Positions 1 through 11,338 are shown, counted from the first letter of the stretch. The stretch is 64,000 nt of DNA from Paulinella micropora (GCA_009731375.1 BJOX01000030.1:206564-270563), one strand, 5' to 3'. Numbers and translations: made by a program. The notes: generated by a model from the sequence alone, not told the origin.

Positions 1-105
1 CCAGAAGGTGGACGCGGGTCTAGTCGTCAACGAGAAGGTGGCGTCAGCGGACAATGTGGCCGACGTCAACACAAGCCGTCGCGTGGGGAGCCCTACCTCC
101 AACTG
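1..105 (+). pseudogene. Ty1/copia RNase H C-terminal fragment (left copy)
   Basis: The plus strand reads QKVDAGLVVNEKVASADNVA then DVNT. This matches the end of a copia RNase H domain (the region that normally reads like 'dqlADilTK'). A second copy lies at 9151-9346 in the same orientation. The frame runs on without the usual Lys-Ala end and diverges after about position 80, so this copy is decayed. It is cut by the window start, so its upstream part is not visible. Confidence 0.75.
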
Positions 106-545
106 GTGCGGCCCGTGGCGAGCGACTAGCTTCGTCTGCGGCGGGGTGGCGCGCGCGCGCGCGCCGTGGGACTTCCTTCAACGTTGGGACTTTCAACCCG
201 TGGACTCTGGATAGGACTCTGGATAGGGTAGAACTCTGGATAGAGTAGAACTTTGGATTAGTACCCGATTGCAAGGGGATAGATTTTAGTAATTAGGCGA
301 CTAGATTGCCGAACTCCACAAGCCGTGGAGACGTAGGCTAGCGCCTCTGCTTGCATTTGTTAGTTATATATTGTGCACAGTTGTGCTGCTTGCGCTTAGT
401 TGTTAACAGTGTAGCTATATTGCCGAACTCCACAGGAGACGTAGGATACCTCACTTTGCGCTTGACTTATTTGCGTAATCTAGGTATTAGTTGCGCGTTG
501 CATTGCGGACACTGACTCGTAAGGGAGTCTAATTAAGGGGGAGCA
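106..545 (+). repeat. Retrotransposon 3' noncoding region with short tandem repeats
   Basis: No ORF of note. It aligns with 9347-9717 downstream of the other RNase H end. A short minisatellite with core ACTCTGGATAG occurs about four times at 204-256. A phrase beginning ATTGCCGAACTCCACA and ending GGAGACGTAGG occurs twice (about 303-335 and 419-452), a small internal duplication. A polypurine stretch AAGGGGGAG at 535-543 is the likely plus-strand primer just before the LTR. Confidence 0.6.
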
Positions 546-900
546 TTGGACAATTATTTAGACTTTCCTCCTCAACTACGTCCGTATTGCTATTTGGTAC
601 GTTTGCCTTATTCATTACGGTTAGTAGTATTATTAGTTATTAATACAGTCATTTAAAGTATTTTTCTGGTACTGGTGGCACTAGCTTTTTACCATTACCA
701 TTATTGCCCATATCAGGCCGTTTCGCGGGTCATTTTCTGAGGTACATCTTTTGTGTGATGTCCTCAGTTAGACTGGCGGGAATTGTTCAGTATTGTTAAA
801 TTCTTTTTACGTGGGAAGCAGTTGGCCGGTAGGAGGGGGACGCCCCGAGTTCCTGTCATCGTTTGCCTAAGTCGCGAGTGTTTTCTCCCAACGTCAGCAA
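546..900 (+). repeat. LTR of copia-like element, plus orientation (left)
   Basis: About 355 bp present three times in the window: here, at 9718-10072 (same orientation) and at 8852-9150 (inverted). It begins near TTGGACAAT or TAGACTTTC and ends near CAACGTCAGCA; the exact edges are uncertain by about 15 bases. Its right edge directly abuts the inverted pol gene at 901. By eye it is closer to the inverted LTR than to the right-hand copy. Confidence 0.75.
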
Positions 901-2883
901 GATCTAGCGCTCCCTGGTTGCCGCCATACAGGATGGGGGGCTGCACCCACCCGTACGGCCCCAGCGCGTCGGCGACCTGCCCGTCTGTAATGCCCTGTAC
1001 AAAATTAATGATTTTATCCTGCCTGTGGTACGCCTCCATCATGGCGTACACTTCGGCTCGCAGGATGAGGCTTCCGGTGCCGCCGGCACCAGACACTCGC
1101 CAGCCGCCTCTTGGTTCTCTCCATTCCCCGGCGCGGACGCCACCACTCGCGCTCCCAGTGCTGTGCCCTTTAGTGGGGCCACCGACACATTTCGTTTCAT
1201 GCAAAAGGGAAGCACGGAGCCTCCCAGAAAGAAATGGAAGCGCGCGGCGATCTTCAGGAGTACCCTTCCAACTTGAGTCGGCACACGACATCAAGCGGGT
1301 GCCATCCGCCTTGGTAAAACGAATGCCTTTAGATTGTGTGCCACTGAGGTATACCACGATCTGTTCAGCCTGCTGGTAATTGAACAACTCAGGCTTTGAG
1401 GCATGGGTTGCTATCTCCCCTATTGGGCCCAAGACCTCGTGCAGAGTAATGCGTGTCCACAAGAGGATACTTACGATGTGCTGCGGCGAGAACTGCTCTA
1501 ACACTGATTGCTTACCGGCTCGTACCCCCGGCATCAACCACTGCGAATCGGCAGTAGCTAGACCGGTGCACTGTAGCTTCTCAACTGCCTCCCGGATAAA
1601 GTCCTCCTGAGAGATCTTGATCGTACGGCCTAACCGACAGTCTTCCTTATCTTCGATGTTCAAGCTTACCACCCCGGTCGGAGCCTCTTGCTTAAAGACC
1701 CTAAAGATCTTCTTACCGGCAGCTAATAACTCCGCTTCGACATCCTTACCACTGAACGCTCCCATCATGTCATCGACGTGCACGAACACAAAGTCCGGTT
1801 TGTCCTTACCGGGTAGCCAACGCCAAAAGAAGCAAGGAAAAGCAACATGAGCCTTAAAGCCTAAACCTTCTAAAAACGGGACTAGCTTGTACCGCCACCA
1901 TTTGCGGCCCGCATCCGGTCTACCATAGAGTGCTTTAAGCATTTCCCACACATACCGGCTCCTCTAAACAAAAAGTTGCCACGTGGTACGATGTAACTGG
2001 GGCGATAACCCTGCTCAGCTGCAGACGCCTCTGTGTATGCGGTGCCAACGTCCCACTTTGACAAGACTAAACCAAAGAACACCACTAGGGCGAAAAACAT
2101 CAAGATGGTAAGGGCACACGGGGTTGGGAAGTCACGTTTCCCAAAATGCCATCCCTGTATCATGGAAAACCCCTTGGCCGTCCTCGGCTTTTGAACTTCA
2201 GGATCTCTCCCCCGGCCTCTTTGGTGGCATCAACGAACCGGCCTTCACAAATGTCTTTCTTGTCTACTAAGTCGGCTCGGACTCTCCGGAAGCAACCTTT
2301 CTCCCAGAGCGTAGCCATCTCCTCGGCTTTGGCGTCGTCCCAGTACCCTAGCTCGTCGGCTTGCTTCTCACTCACCTGTCTAGTGAACGTGGCGGCATGG
2401 GCGGTCTCCGGACCGTCGGCAAGGTACTTGACGATCTCCGAGTCCAACATACGGTCTGGGGAGTCGTCATCCTCAAACTTTACCCAGTGGGCCGGTCCGT
2501 TCTTCTGCTTTTTAACTCATATGGGTTCGCTCACGTCTTGCACCTGGCCTCGTCGGACCTTGTCCCGGAAACCCACCCCATAGGTCTTCTTGGCCCAAGC
2601 CCAGCCCCACTGAGTGGCTGGGGTCTCAACCCACCTTCCTTTCAGCTCCCCTATTGTTTCCGGATCTGGATCTGGGGCTTCTTCCTCTGCTTTCACTGCT
2701 TCCTGTTCAGAGGTCGCTTCCTCCACTTCGCCGTTGGAATCGGAGCAATCCAGCTTCCCCGGATCCGGGGCCTTCTTACACTCACCGGGCTCGGTCACCC
2801 CCACCCGGGGCTTTGGGACAAACAGCTGCTCAAGGTCGGCGTCTTCCACCAAGGGGTCTCCTTTGAACGGTTCTAAGCTCAGG
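901..2883 (-). pseudogene. Copia-like reverse transcriptase and RNase H (broken)
   Basis: C-terminal half of a Ty1/copia polyprotein. The RT start is seen at 2450-2160 (acidic, Trp-rich). The first catalytic Asp lies in KWDVGTAYTEA (about 2050) and the YVDD-box counterpart reads FVHVDDMMG (about 1785). RNase H follows with CADSSWKG, RAEVYAMMEA and GGNQGALDL. The frame changes at about 2160, 1950 and probably 1280. At 901 the gene stops after GALDL and runs into an inverted LTR; the rest of RNase H is found at 9151 on the other strand. Confidence 0.85.
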
Positions 2884-2894
2884 TCCTTCTTCTC

Positions 2895-3679
2895 CTAGAG
2901 GGGTTGTAACAACGGCCAGGCGGGCTGGTTGTCGTCAAAGCTCTTACCTTCACACAGGATCAAGTGTGCGGAGTACTCCAAACTCAGACCTAACCAGGCG
3001 GCAATGTGCGTCCGGCTCTCGTCATGCCCTAACCTGCCCTCGATGACCATGTGGCATAGGCACCCAAAAGGGTGAAGGTAAGCTATCCAATTTACCTTCC
3101 TTTCACGGTGCATCAGCTCAAACATCCGGACATCACCACCGGATCGTTTCGGGGAAAGGTTGTGTAAGAAGATAGCGTGTTTCCACGCGTATCCCAAGAG
3201 CTGAGCCCTAACCAGGTTATGCAGCGCTTTGCGCCAAAAGTCACGTTGTGACACTTCGGCATAGGCGTTCTTGTTGTGCTCGTTGAGGGTATTGACCCTC
3301 TTGCTCACTCCCTTGTCCCGGACTAGCTCCTTAAAGTCAGCTGAGATATGCTCACCGTCTACCCTGACTTCCTTCACCTTCTTGCCGCTTTGCGTCTCAA
3401 GGAAGTTTATGCATTCCCGCATGAAGCGCACTTGTGGTGCCGCGGTGCCATCCTTTAGAAGGATGCCAAACGCATACCTGGTGTTAGCCTCAATTCTCAC
3501 CATGCCGTACCAAAACCCACCATAGAGGGTTTTGCGTAGGCACACGGACTTGTCGAACGCCACAGCTTCGACTTCCCTACATGTGTCAACTGGTTGCTTG
3601 CCGGGTGGTTCACTTTCCCCCGTTTGGCGGCCGGGCACTCCTTACACTCTTTTACCGCTTGCTCATGGGTATTTGTCAC
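2895..3679 (-). pseudogene. Copia-like integrase
   Basis: An HHCC-type zinc segment with CKEC (3679-3497) is followed, after a frame change near 3600, by the integrase core. Probable catalytic residues are Asp in VAFDKSV, Asp in VRVDGEH and Glu in NKNAYAEV. The conserved C-terminal phrase reads HPFGCLCHMV. The order protease, integrase, RT, RNase H along the minus strand is the copia order, not the gypsy order. The catalytic residues are present but the frame break shows it is not translated as one chain. Confidence 0.85.
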
Positions 3680-4538
3680 CCACTATCTTGATTCCGTACG
3701 CTTCACTGATGAGGCGCTGCATGCCGCTTCCGGGCCCTCCGAACTTCTGGTGAAGTTGTTCACTAGTCAACTCCGTGCCCTTAGCGATCTCCTTTCCAAA
3801 GCAAGCTCTAGCCTCAATCTTATCTGCCGCCAGCTCTTGGTTGGTGGACGTCACAACACGCCACACCTTATCCACAGCGTCGAGGTACAGAATTCCTGCC
3901 TTAAGGTCTGGGGAAATGTTTGGTATCAGGGCCTTGGTGATGTACCCCTCTCCCTTCTTGTTGAGAACCACGCTGTAACCTTCCTTAGCTAACTGAGGAC
4001 AGGAGACTAAGGTTTTATCTATGTTGGTGCTAACCCACACACTACCTAGATGTAACATGTTCTTTTCCCCCTTTCCGTTCACTGTCATCATGTCTAACGA
4101 GCCCTTCTTAGTAACGGTGGTCTCCCCGATCACCGTGTCTACCCGTTTGATTCCTCGCTGAATGTTGAACAGGCGTTGTTCAGCTCCGGTCGGCACAAAG
4201 TGCAACGTAGCTCCCGAATCGAACATGTGGTCTTTGTCCGCACTCCGTCCTAGTAGGGCCTGTTCCGCTAGCAGGATACCCTTAGCCATCCATCCGCGTT
4301 CGGTCATGAAACGCACTAGGTCGTCAACCGGGTCAGCTTCTCCCTCGGTTTCCGGCAAACTTGCGTATTCCTTCTCTAGTACCCTCTCACCGTCCACCAC
4401 CCTTTCTCGGACTCTGAACGGCCTAGTACAAGGTTGAAACCCTGCGGCACTATTTGCTGCTGCTCCTTCTACGGCCCAGTGTCTCGGCCACCTAGGCTTG
4501 TTCATGGGATACTCACTCCCCTGCGCCCAGTCGTACAA
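3663..4538 (-). pseudogene. Copia-like aspartic protease and GAG-pre-integrase region
   Basis: A 291-codon open stretch. The retropepsin active site reads HMFDSGATLHFVP at about residue 105. The C-terminal part has the GAG-pre-integrase signature HQKFGGPGSGMQRLI. The stretch is open in one frame over its full length. It is out of frame with the upstream linker (4696-5310) and with the HHCC segment, so at least two indels separate it from its neighbours. Confidence 0.8.
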
Positions 4539-4695
4539 CAGCCTAGTCCACTCTCCTCACCGGTTCCGGAAGTCAGCTTCATCTTTCTCTTCCTCACCGC
4601 TCAACGCCGGACGATGCAACCGGCGCATCTCGTCTTGCTGCTCTGCCACGGCTCGGAGTCGACTCTCTCGCTCTCCGGTACCAGGACTATCAGGC

Positions 4696-5310
4696 TCAGC
4701 TAAGGTTGAGGGGCGTAGACAGACCGGTGCTAGTAGTAGGGGGTAACAGGGAAGTCACCTTTCGGTCTGCAGGGGGTACCGTCTTAGCATGGGACGCAAA
4801 CCAGGGCATCCCACTCACGGAGGCTCGGACAGTCTCAAGGAAGCCAAACGCACGAGCGCCCACTGACCTACGCCTATTGCTTGGGCTGGTGGAGGGCGTA
4901 GTCACCGGATTACTATCGGTCCCGGCGGTAGCATCCCCAACATCGGGTTCGGCATCAACACTAGGGTCAGGATCTATGGGGGACGGCACCCTTACCGAAG
5001 CTCTAACCACGTCCCTGTCTCTAGCCGGGGACTCTTCACCTTCACGCTCCCCTTCCCCGTCGGATTCCGAGGAAGGATCGGCATCGGACTGCATCTCCGG
5101 AGGCTCATCTTCCACGTCTGCCAAACCATCGGGTTGGTAGTCCTCCGGGCCGGGCCTCACCTTCACCCCATGTACCTTTTCCCTTTTTGCTTTGAGTAAA
5201 GATTTCAGGTTTTGGCTCATGATACCACTACCAGCTTCAGCCGGCTCGGCCTTTGCAATTGAACCAATCTCAACCTTCGGAGCAGGTACCGCTGACGGCC
5301 CGCTCACCAC
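4696..5310 (-). pseudogene. Gag-Pol linker region of the retrotransposon
   Basis: A 204-codon open stretch rich in Pro, Ser, Glu and Asp, with no recognisable domain. It sits between the CCHC knuckles and the protease and is probably a disordered spacer of the polyprotein. It differs in frame from both sides. The function is inferred only from position. Confidence 0.5.
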
Positions 5311-5323
5311 TCTAGGTCTACCC

Positions 5324-5794
5324 TTACTCTCTCCACGGGGGTTGGGTGCTACCGGACGGAGTCCTCAGTGGAGTACCCTTCAGCTCTTGGGCGCGTACCG
5401 GCACCGATGCTACGGGCGGAGGCACAACTCCCCCACGAGAGGGGGATACCCCACCTCTGAAGTACATATGCTTCGCTTGGGCACCGGCCTGAGGTTCATG
5501 TTGGCGGTACACCTTCCGCCATGAGGGTACACCCGACGCCTCCCATGTTACCGGTTGTCTGCTAATGATCCATTCGGTGAACTGTCCGGGTTCACGGGGC
5601 TTTGCATAGTGGATGATGGGCAAGAGGGACCGGTTCCACGGGATACCCCGCTTCGCGGCTTCGTGTCTCACTATGGCCTCAACCATTAGGGGATGACTCC
5701 CACTTTTGATTTGGGCTTCCAACCCCCGTTCTCCCATCTCGCACATTAGGGCCAGATGATCCCTTCGTGCTATGTCTGCCCACCGGCGCAAGGG

Positions 5795-5839
<45 letters not shown>

Positions 5840-6696
5840 CTTGGCTCGCTGGTACTGATGCTCAACGCAATATTTGCTATCGATGAGAGTGGCTGCCTTA
5901 ATCCTCAGGCGCTTTCCTTCCACTACGCCATGGCATCGCCCCTCATTCATCTTATCTATGTCGGCATCATCCTCAAGCAAGATCTCAAGTTTGTTCTCGT
6001 CCTCCGGTGGTATGATCAACTCGGGAAGGTTGGCACCCCCGGGTTTAGCCATGAGGGCTTTGTCTTTCGACTTGCAGGTTAGGAACTTTACCATCTGGAC
6101 TAAGGCTACGCCCGGCTCCTCATCCTCGGAGTCATCGCTATCACTACCCCCGTTAGAGCTCTTCGCTGCCACACCCTTCTCCTTTCGGCTTTTGTCCGGG
6201 CACTTGCTCAACTTGTGCTTGCCCCCGCACAACTGGCACTTCTTGCTGCACTTCCCGGCGATGTGCCCCTTTTCGAAGCAGTTAAAGCACTTTGGCCCCT
6301 TGCTCTTCTCGCTCTTCTTGCTTTTCTTCCCCTTGTGGGTGTCTGCCGTTTGAGAGGGGTCTTCTTGGCTTTAGCGGGATCGTGCTTAAACCTACATTTG
6401 TCGGCCCATCTACACTCCCCCTGTTTGTCCCACAGGAAACACACGCCTCTCACCTTCCCTCCAACATGGAGGTAACGGCAGGATGCCCCACGAGTGCATT
6501 TGCATTCCTTGCTGAAGAGCCAGCACTCGTCCTTGGGTTTCCCTTTTCCTGCCTTACGAGCTGCCAAACCTTTCTCTGCGGAACTAGTCACTTTGGCCCG
6601 ATCAAACTTCTTGTCTAGCTCCAGGGCACGATCTTGCATGAGCCTCCACCAGGATGCAAAGTCCCACTTGAACTGCCTTCGGTTCAGTTCAGCCAT
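5324..6696 (-). pseudogene. Gag zinc-binding region: two CCCH fingers, then CCHC knuckles
   Basis: The upstream part (6696-6208) carries two C-x8-C-x5-C-x3-H fingers (CWLFSKECKC...CRYLH and CFLWDKQGEC...CRFKH), a CCCH RNA-binding type unusual in copia Gag. After a frame change near 6360-6375 comes a standard CCHC knuckle, CFNCFEKGHIAGKC, and a second cluster CQLCGGKHKLSKC. Near the end a CT microsatellite (5798-5837 on the plus strand) is read in frame as alternating Arg-Glu. The frame change could be decay or a recoding site; decay is likelier given the other breaks. Confidence 0.8.
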
Positions 6697-6866
6697 TTCA
6701 ACCCACTTGCCAAGCTTTCTTTACCCTAGAGTCAGATTGCTTTGGGCCCACTAAAGCATCCTTCACTATTTGCTGCATTCGGTCATCGGTTTGGGCTTGG
6801 CCATAATCAGCCAACCAGTCTCTCCTAGCGTTCAAGTCTACACACTGACCAACGTACTGTTGCTTA

Positions 6867-7685
6867 CTAAACCTTGTCCTGAAGATCAGAGGGGTCGGCT
6901 TTCTTGTACCAGGCTAGCAGCCTGTCCCACAGTGCCTTAGGGTTTTGGCCAAAGGTCAGCTTCTCCGGATCAGCTAAGTCACGCACTAGGCTCTTCGCTT
7001 CACCCCCGAGCATGTCATAGATGATATTGAACACCCTCTCCTTGTGCTTGCTCATCTCAGCAAGTACACTAGCGTCATAGGCCATCACCTGTCGTTTCAG
7101 TGCGACAGCACGATCAGCACCCCCTAGTGGTGCTTTGACCTTAGAGGGGCCCGTCTGTCCTCGGGAGGCTACACTCTTGCTGTCGCCCTCTAAGTCTGAG
7201 CCCTTGCCAGTTGACAGCCTAGGTTTGTCAGTGCTAGCATACCCACTAGAGTAGAGATCAGATGTGTGCCGGTCTTCATCTTCCTCCTCCTCCTCCTTTC
7301 CCACTTCAGTCTCAGTGGTTGGTTCATCTTTCGGACTGCTAAATACCGGTTTGTAACGCTTGGATGGGGTTTCCTTGTCTTCCTCTACCCCTAACGCCTC
7401 CTCAAGGTTTGAAGCATCCGGTTTGGGGTTGGGCATAGGCCACAGGCGAGTAGAACCCTTGGCTTTGTCTTCGAAGTATTTCTTTACTACTTCTTCGTCC
7501 AAGTCAGTCCAATCATTCCACTCTGCTATCTCTTCCCAAGCTAGTATAAAGGGTGGCACCTCTCTACCCTTAAGCTGTATCCCTAATACATTTTCGCGAT
7601 GTACATATTGTTTGTGGGCGTCAGCACCCTGCAGCACTTCCTTAGGGGCCTTAGCATTACAGCTTTGAACTACCTGCCTATGCAA
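6867..7685 (-). pseudogene. Gag N-terminal region of the copia-like element
   Basis: A 272-codon open stretch starting near MHRQVVQSCNAKAPKEVLQG. An acidic middle part precedes a region with LLAWYKKADPSDLQDKV at the end, compatible with a capsid-like helical segment. It is the first ORF after the minus-strand leader. It is separated from the zinc-finger part by a frame change between 6867 and 6700. The assignment as Gag rests mainly on position. Confidence 0.65.
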
Positions 7686-8005
7686 TAGGATCCATGCTTA
7701 TGTAATCGAATATCTTATTGTCTGTCTTACTCGTAATCATTTCTAACCACCGTCGGTCTCGAACAGACACACGCTCCACAAACACACACACACACACACA
7801 CACACACTTACACACAGCACACAGCTACGCTCTCTACTTGCCAAATAGAGATAGTGTCACGCTATGCTTACGCTGTTCTGATGACACAGACACAGGCAAG
7901 CAACCACACACACACCCACACAGAGAGAACACAACCGAGGCCACGAGCAGACTCACACACACACACTACACAGAATAGTATTTTGCTTGTCCACACCACC
8001 CTTTA

Positions 8006-8041
<36 letters not shown>

Positions 8042-8851
8042 AACCACGTGTGTTACCACTGACTCTAATGCTCAAACTACACTGAGGCTACCTCAGCTAC
8101 CACCTATGATAGCTTTCCACCTACTAGCTACCTAGGTTTGTAATTGTTTTGGTACAACCACCTAAACAATCACATTTCGCTCCTCCCCTCGTGTCCTACG
8201 CACAGTTCTTCAGAGCTCACTCCCTCACCACACCTCTCTCTCACTCCTCACACAGTCACGACAGCAATACAAGGAGTAGATGCAAGGATGCAATACGAAT
8301 GCGACAAGAACTTAGCCAGGTAAGCTGTTGTGTCCCGTGGGCCAGGGGTGCTCAATCCCCCAGTTACCACGGCAAGCAATCATAACTAGCATACTGCTCA
8401 ACAGTAACTTTGTAATGTAGGTTGTTGTGTCCCGTGGGCTAGGGGTGCTCAATCCTCCAGTTACCACTGCAAGCAATCCCAACAGACCTACTGCTTTGTA
8501 TTTTGGCTTTGTAACTTGTTGTGCCCCGTGGGCCAGGGGTGCTCAATCCCACAGTTACCACGGCACTCAATCACAACTGGCCACGTCACCGAGCTGACAA
8601 AAGCACCACACCCTTTAGGAGGCTCACCCTCCCTGCGCACTGCACGCTTCGGTGTCTTGCTCTCTGTCCTGTCCCTCACTTGCCCTTGCACTGCACACCA
8701 GCAAAGCAGAGCGTGTGTAATGTCTCCAGTGATCAGCTATAGCCACACAATTGAAAATGCGCACTTTCCTGTGTATTGAGTGTGACTTGTGCAACGGATC
8801 GCAGAAAAGGACTTTCGTTAAAGGGGTGAGTGATTCACCTTAAGTGACCAA
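7686..8851 (-). promoter_or_regulatory. 5' leader of the retrotransposon with primer-binding site
   Basis: About 1.16 kb of noncoding leader between the inverted LTR and Gag. On the minus strand the base after the LTR begins TGGTCACTTAAGGTG (about 8850-8836); a start with TGG fits a primer-binding site for the CCA end of a tRNA, but the tRNA was not identified. The leader also holds CA (7775-7806) and CT (8009-8040) microsatellites and the tandem hairpin repeats listed separately. Confidence 0.5.
8326..8583. repeat. Three ~95-bp tandem repeats in the retrotransposon leader
   Basis: Copies begin at 8326, 8424 and 8518 (periods 98 and 94), the last truncated. Each holds a core beginning GTTGTGTCCCGTGGG and ending CAGTTACCACGGC. 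CCGTGG and CCACGG flank about 30 bases and could pair as a stem; in copy 2 the right arm is mutated. Repeated structured leaders can act in packaging or translation, but nothing here shows which. Confidence 0.8.
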
Positions 8852-9150
8852 TGCTCGATAACACGTTGTGAGAAAACCCTAGCGACTTCGGCAAACTCTA
8901 CAGGAACTCGTTCCCACGTAAAAAGAATTTAACAATACTGAATAATTCTCGCAAGTCTAACTGACGACGTCACACAAAAGATGTACCTCCAGAAAATGAC
9001 ATACGAAACAGCCTGATATGCGCAATAATTGTAATGGTAAAAAACTAGTGCCACCAGTACTAGAAAAGGTAACTAACAATACTACTAACAGTAATGAATA
9101 ATGCAAACGTACTAAATAGCAATACGGACGTAGTTTAGGAAGAAAGATCA
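8852..9150 (-). repeat. LTR of the copia-like element, inverted copy
   Basis: Reverse complement matches 560-900, with about 26 bases missing near the 3' end (the GGTAGGAGGGGGACGCCCC part). On the minus strand it starts TGATCTTTCTTCC exactly at 9150 and ends near TTATCGAGCA at 8852. This is the 5' LTR of the minus-strand gag-pol. Its outer edge abuts the plus-strand RNase H fragment at 9151 with no spacer. Confidence 0.8.
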
Positions 9151-9346
9151 CATGACTGATAGTAATGTATTTGCTAGGAAACTAGGATATGTGGACCTGC
9201 GGTGTGCCATTGTGAACCAGAAGGTGAAGGCGGGCCTCGTAGTCAACGAGAAGGTTTGCTCCAACGATAATCTAGCAGACATCAACACCAAAGCTATGCG
9301 TGTGGAGCAGTACAACCGTCGCGTCCGGCACGTAGCCATGAAGTAA
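9151..9346 (+). pseudogene. Ty1/copia RNase H C-terminal part (right copy)
   Basis: The plus strand reads MTDSNVFARKLGYVDLRC, then LVVNEKVCSNDNLADINTKA, ending in a stop at about 9344-9346. This is the segment missing from the minus-strand pol: GALDL ends at 901 and MTDSN begins at 9152. Joining the two after inversion of 901-9150 keeps the frame with no gained or lost base. See findings. Confidence 0.8.
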
Positions 9347-9717
9347 ATGCTCGGGGAATCGTTCACTCTCAGAGAAACAACCCTCCCGACAGTATGACTT
9401 TCTAGAACGGTTACTCTCTGGTAGGACTCTTCTTATTTTCCCGATAGCAAATGGATAGATATTAATAATTAGGTGACTAGATTGCCGAACTCCACATGTA
9501 GTGCAGACATACGCTAGCATCTCTTCTTTCTTGAATTCATATTTTATGCACTGTTGTGCATATCGCGCGTTAGTTGTTATAGTGAAGCTCACCTAACTCT
9601 ACAGGAGACGTAGGATAGCTCACTTTGCGCTTTGCTTATTTGCTTAATCTAGTTGTTAGTTTCATGTTGTATGGTGGACACTCTGACTCGTAAGAGATTC
9701 TAATTAAGAGGTAGCAT
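9347..9717 (+). repeat. Retrotransposon 3' noncoding region, right copy
   Basis: Homologous to 106-545 at roughly 75-80 percent by eye, with the same ATTGCCGAACTCCACA and GGAGACGTAGG elements. It ends in a weaker polypurine stretch, AAGAGGTAG, before the LTR. No coding potential is seen. Confidence 0.6.
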
Positions 9718-10072
9718 TGAACAATTAATTAGACCCTTCCTCCTCAGCTATGTCAGTATTGCTATTTTGTACGGTCGCAAAATCGTTATGGTTAGTAGTA
9801 TTATTAATTATTAATACAATCATTTACAGTACCTTTTTCTGATACTGGTAGCACCAGCTTTTTACCATTACCATTACTACCCATATCAGGCCGTTTCGTG
9901 GGTTATTTTCTAGAAGTACATCTTTTGTGTGACGTCGTCAGTTACTGGCGGGAATTGTTTCATTATTGTTAAATTATTTTGCGTGGGAAATCGTGGACAG
10001 GTAGGAGGGGGACGCCCCGAGTGCAGATTGTCGTTTGGAGAAGTTGCGAGGGTTTTCTTCCATTGTCAACAC
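9718..10072 (+). repeat. LTR of copia-like element, plus orientation (right)
   Basis: Third LTR copy, starting near TTGAACAATTAATTAGAC and ending near CCATTGTCAACA. TTGAACAAT at the start and ATTGTCAA at the end are near-inverse, as expected of LTR ends. Unlike the left LTR it is followed by unrelated DNA, so it probably marks the outer edge of the insertion. Confidence 0.75.
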
Positions 10073-10800
10073 GCCCTCGAACATTTTTAACAACATGAAA
10101 AACAAAACTTTGGTGGGGACAAACCAGAAGTTTTGTTTGCAGTGAGTGTTGCAAACAGAAATGTATGCATTCATTATATATGGTAAGAGACGGGTACATG
10201 CCTATTATGTACGCATCATTCGACGGGTGCATGTGCAATGTGACAGAGTGTGAGTGCAGAATTAATTATGCGCTTCAAGTGCGCCTTATTGTTGCGAGGG
10301 CGTGTCGTTGCTTCGCGCGGCTGTTTTAGAACTTGTCATCACCGATGACGACGTAGAGGACTACAGACACATAGTTCATACATGGACTACATAAATAAAT
10401 TGCATACCTGCGCATGCACTACATACATAATACATACGAAATTCGAGAGGCAAAAACATACAATTTTCAACTCATCCTCCACCGATCGTTGTATTATGAT
10501 AACGCTGACGCTATCGTTAGAAAGCTCCTGACGAGAGCTTTCAAGTGATGTCAATAGCCACCTCGTATCTCAAATATATATTCAGGAAAAAAAAATAATC
10601 AAAGATGATTATTTTCTGACATGCATGTCGACAGTATACCATGATACAAAATCAAAGATGATTATTTTCTAACATGCATGTCGACAGTATACCATGATAC
10701 CTGCGATAAGGAATGAAACCATCCAGCCAACAATGTTGAAGGCGAAACCCCTAATACACGCACATATTTACATATATGCATGTTTTATATGTTACATGTG
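10073..10800. repeat. AT-rich spacer with a 53-bp direct duplication
   Basis: No ORF is supported. A 53-bp unit starting AATCAAAGATGATTATTTTC and ending near CAGTATACCATGATAC occurs twice back to back (about 10597-10649 and 10650-10700) with one or two differences. Nothing else is recognised. Confidence 0.7.
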
Positions 10801-11297
10801 ATAATATGTGTTTATGTATGTCTTTGTCTATGTAAGGAAGGCAGGAAGCCAGGAAGGAGGGAGGGAGGAAGGGAAGCAACCAACGAACAAATGAATGAAT
10901 GAATGAATGAAGAAAGGAAAGAAGGAAGGAAAGTAAGCAAGGAACGAAGAAAGACAGCAGGGAAAGAACTAGGTTTAAGTATTTATGTATGTATGTATGT
11001 ATGTATGCATGTATGTATGTATGTATGCATGCATGTATGCATTTATGTATGTACCAGCCATACTGATTGTAGTTGTCGACGTTTTCGATGTAAATCGACA
11101 TGGAAATTATGCATGCATGCATGCATGCATGTATGTGTGTATGTATGTACCAGCCGTATTGTTTGTAGTTTTCGACGTGATCGACGTAAACCGACATGGA
11201 AATGATACCTGCACAAGAATAATAATGGTAGTACTAATACAAGTGCTAATAAAAGTACCTGCACAAGAATAATAAATGCTAGTGCTCGTACTACTGG

Positions 11298-11338
<41 letters not shown>

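Noticed and set aside
764-900. HSR motif at the end of minus-strand pol taken as the RNase H end
   Set aside because: These codons lie inside the inverted LTR. The true RNase H continuation is at 9151, so the HSR match is chance.
783-1379. Plus-strand ORF of 198 codons
   Set aside because: It is antisense to the conserved RT/RNase H reading on the minus strand, which carries the catalytic motifs.
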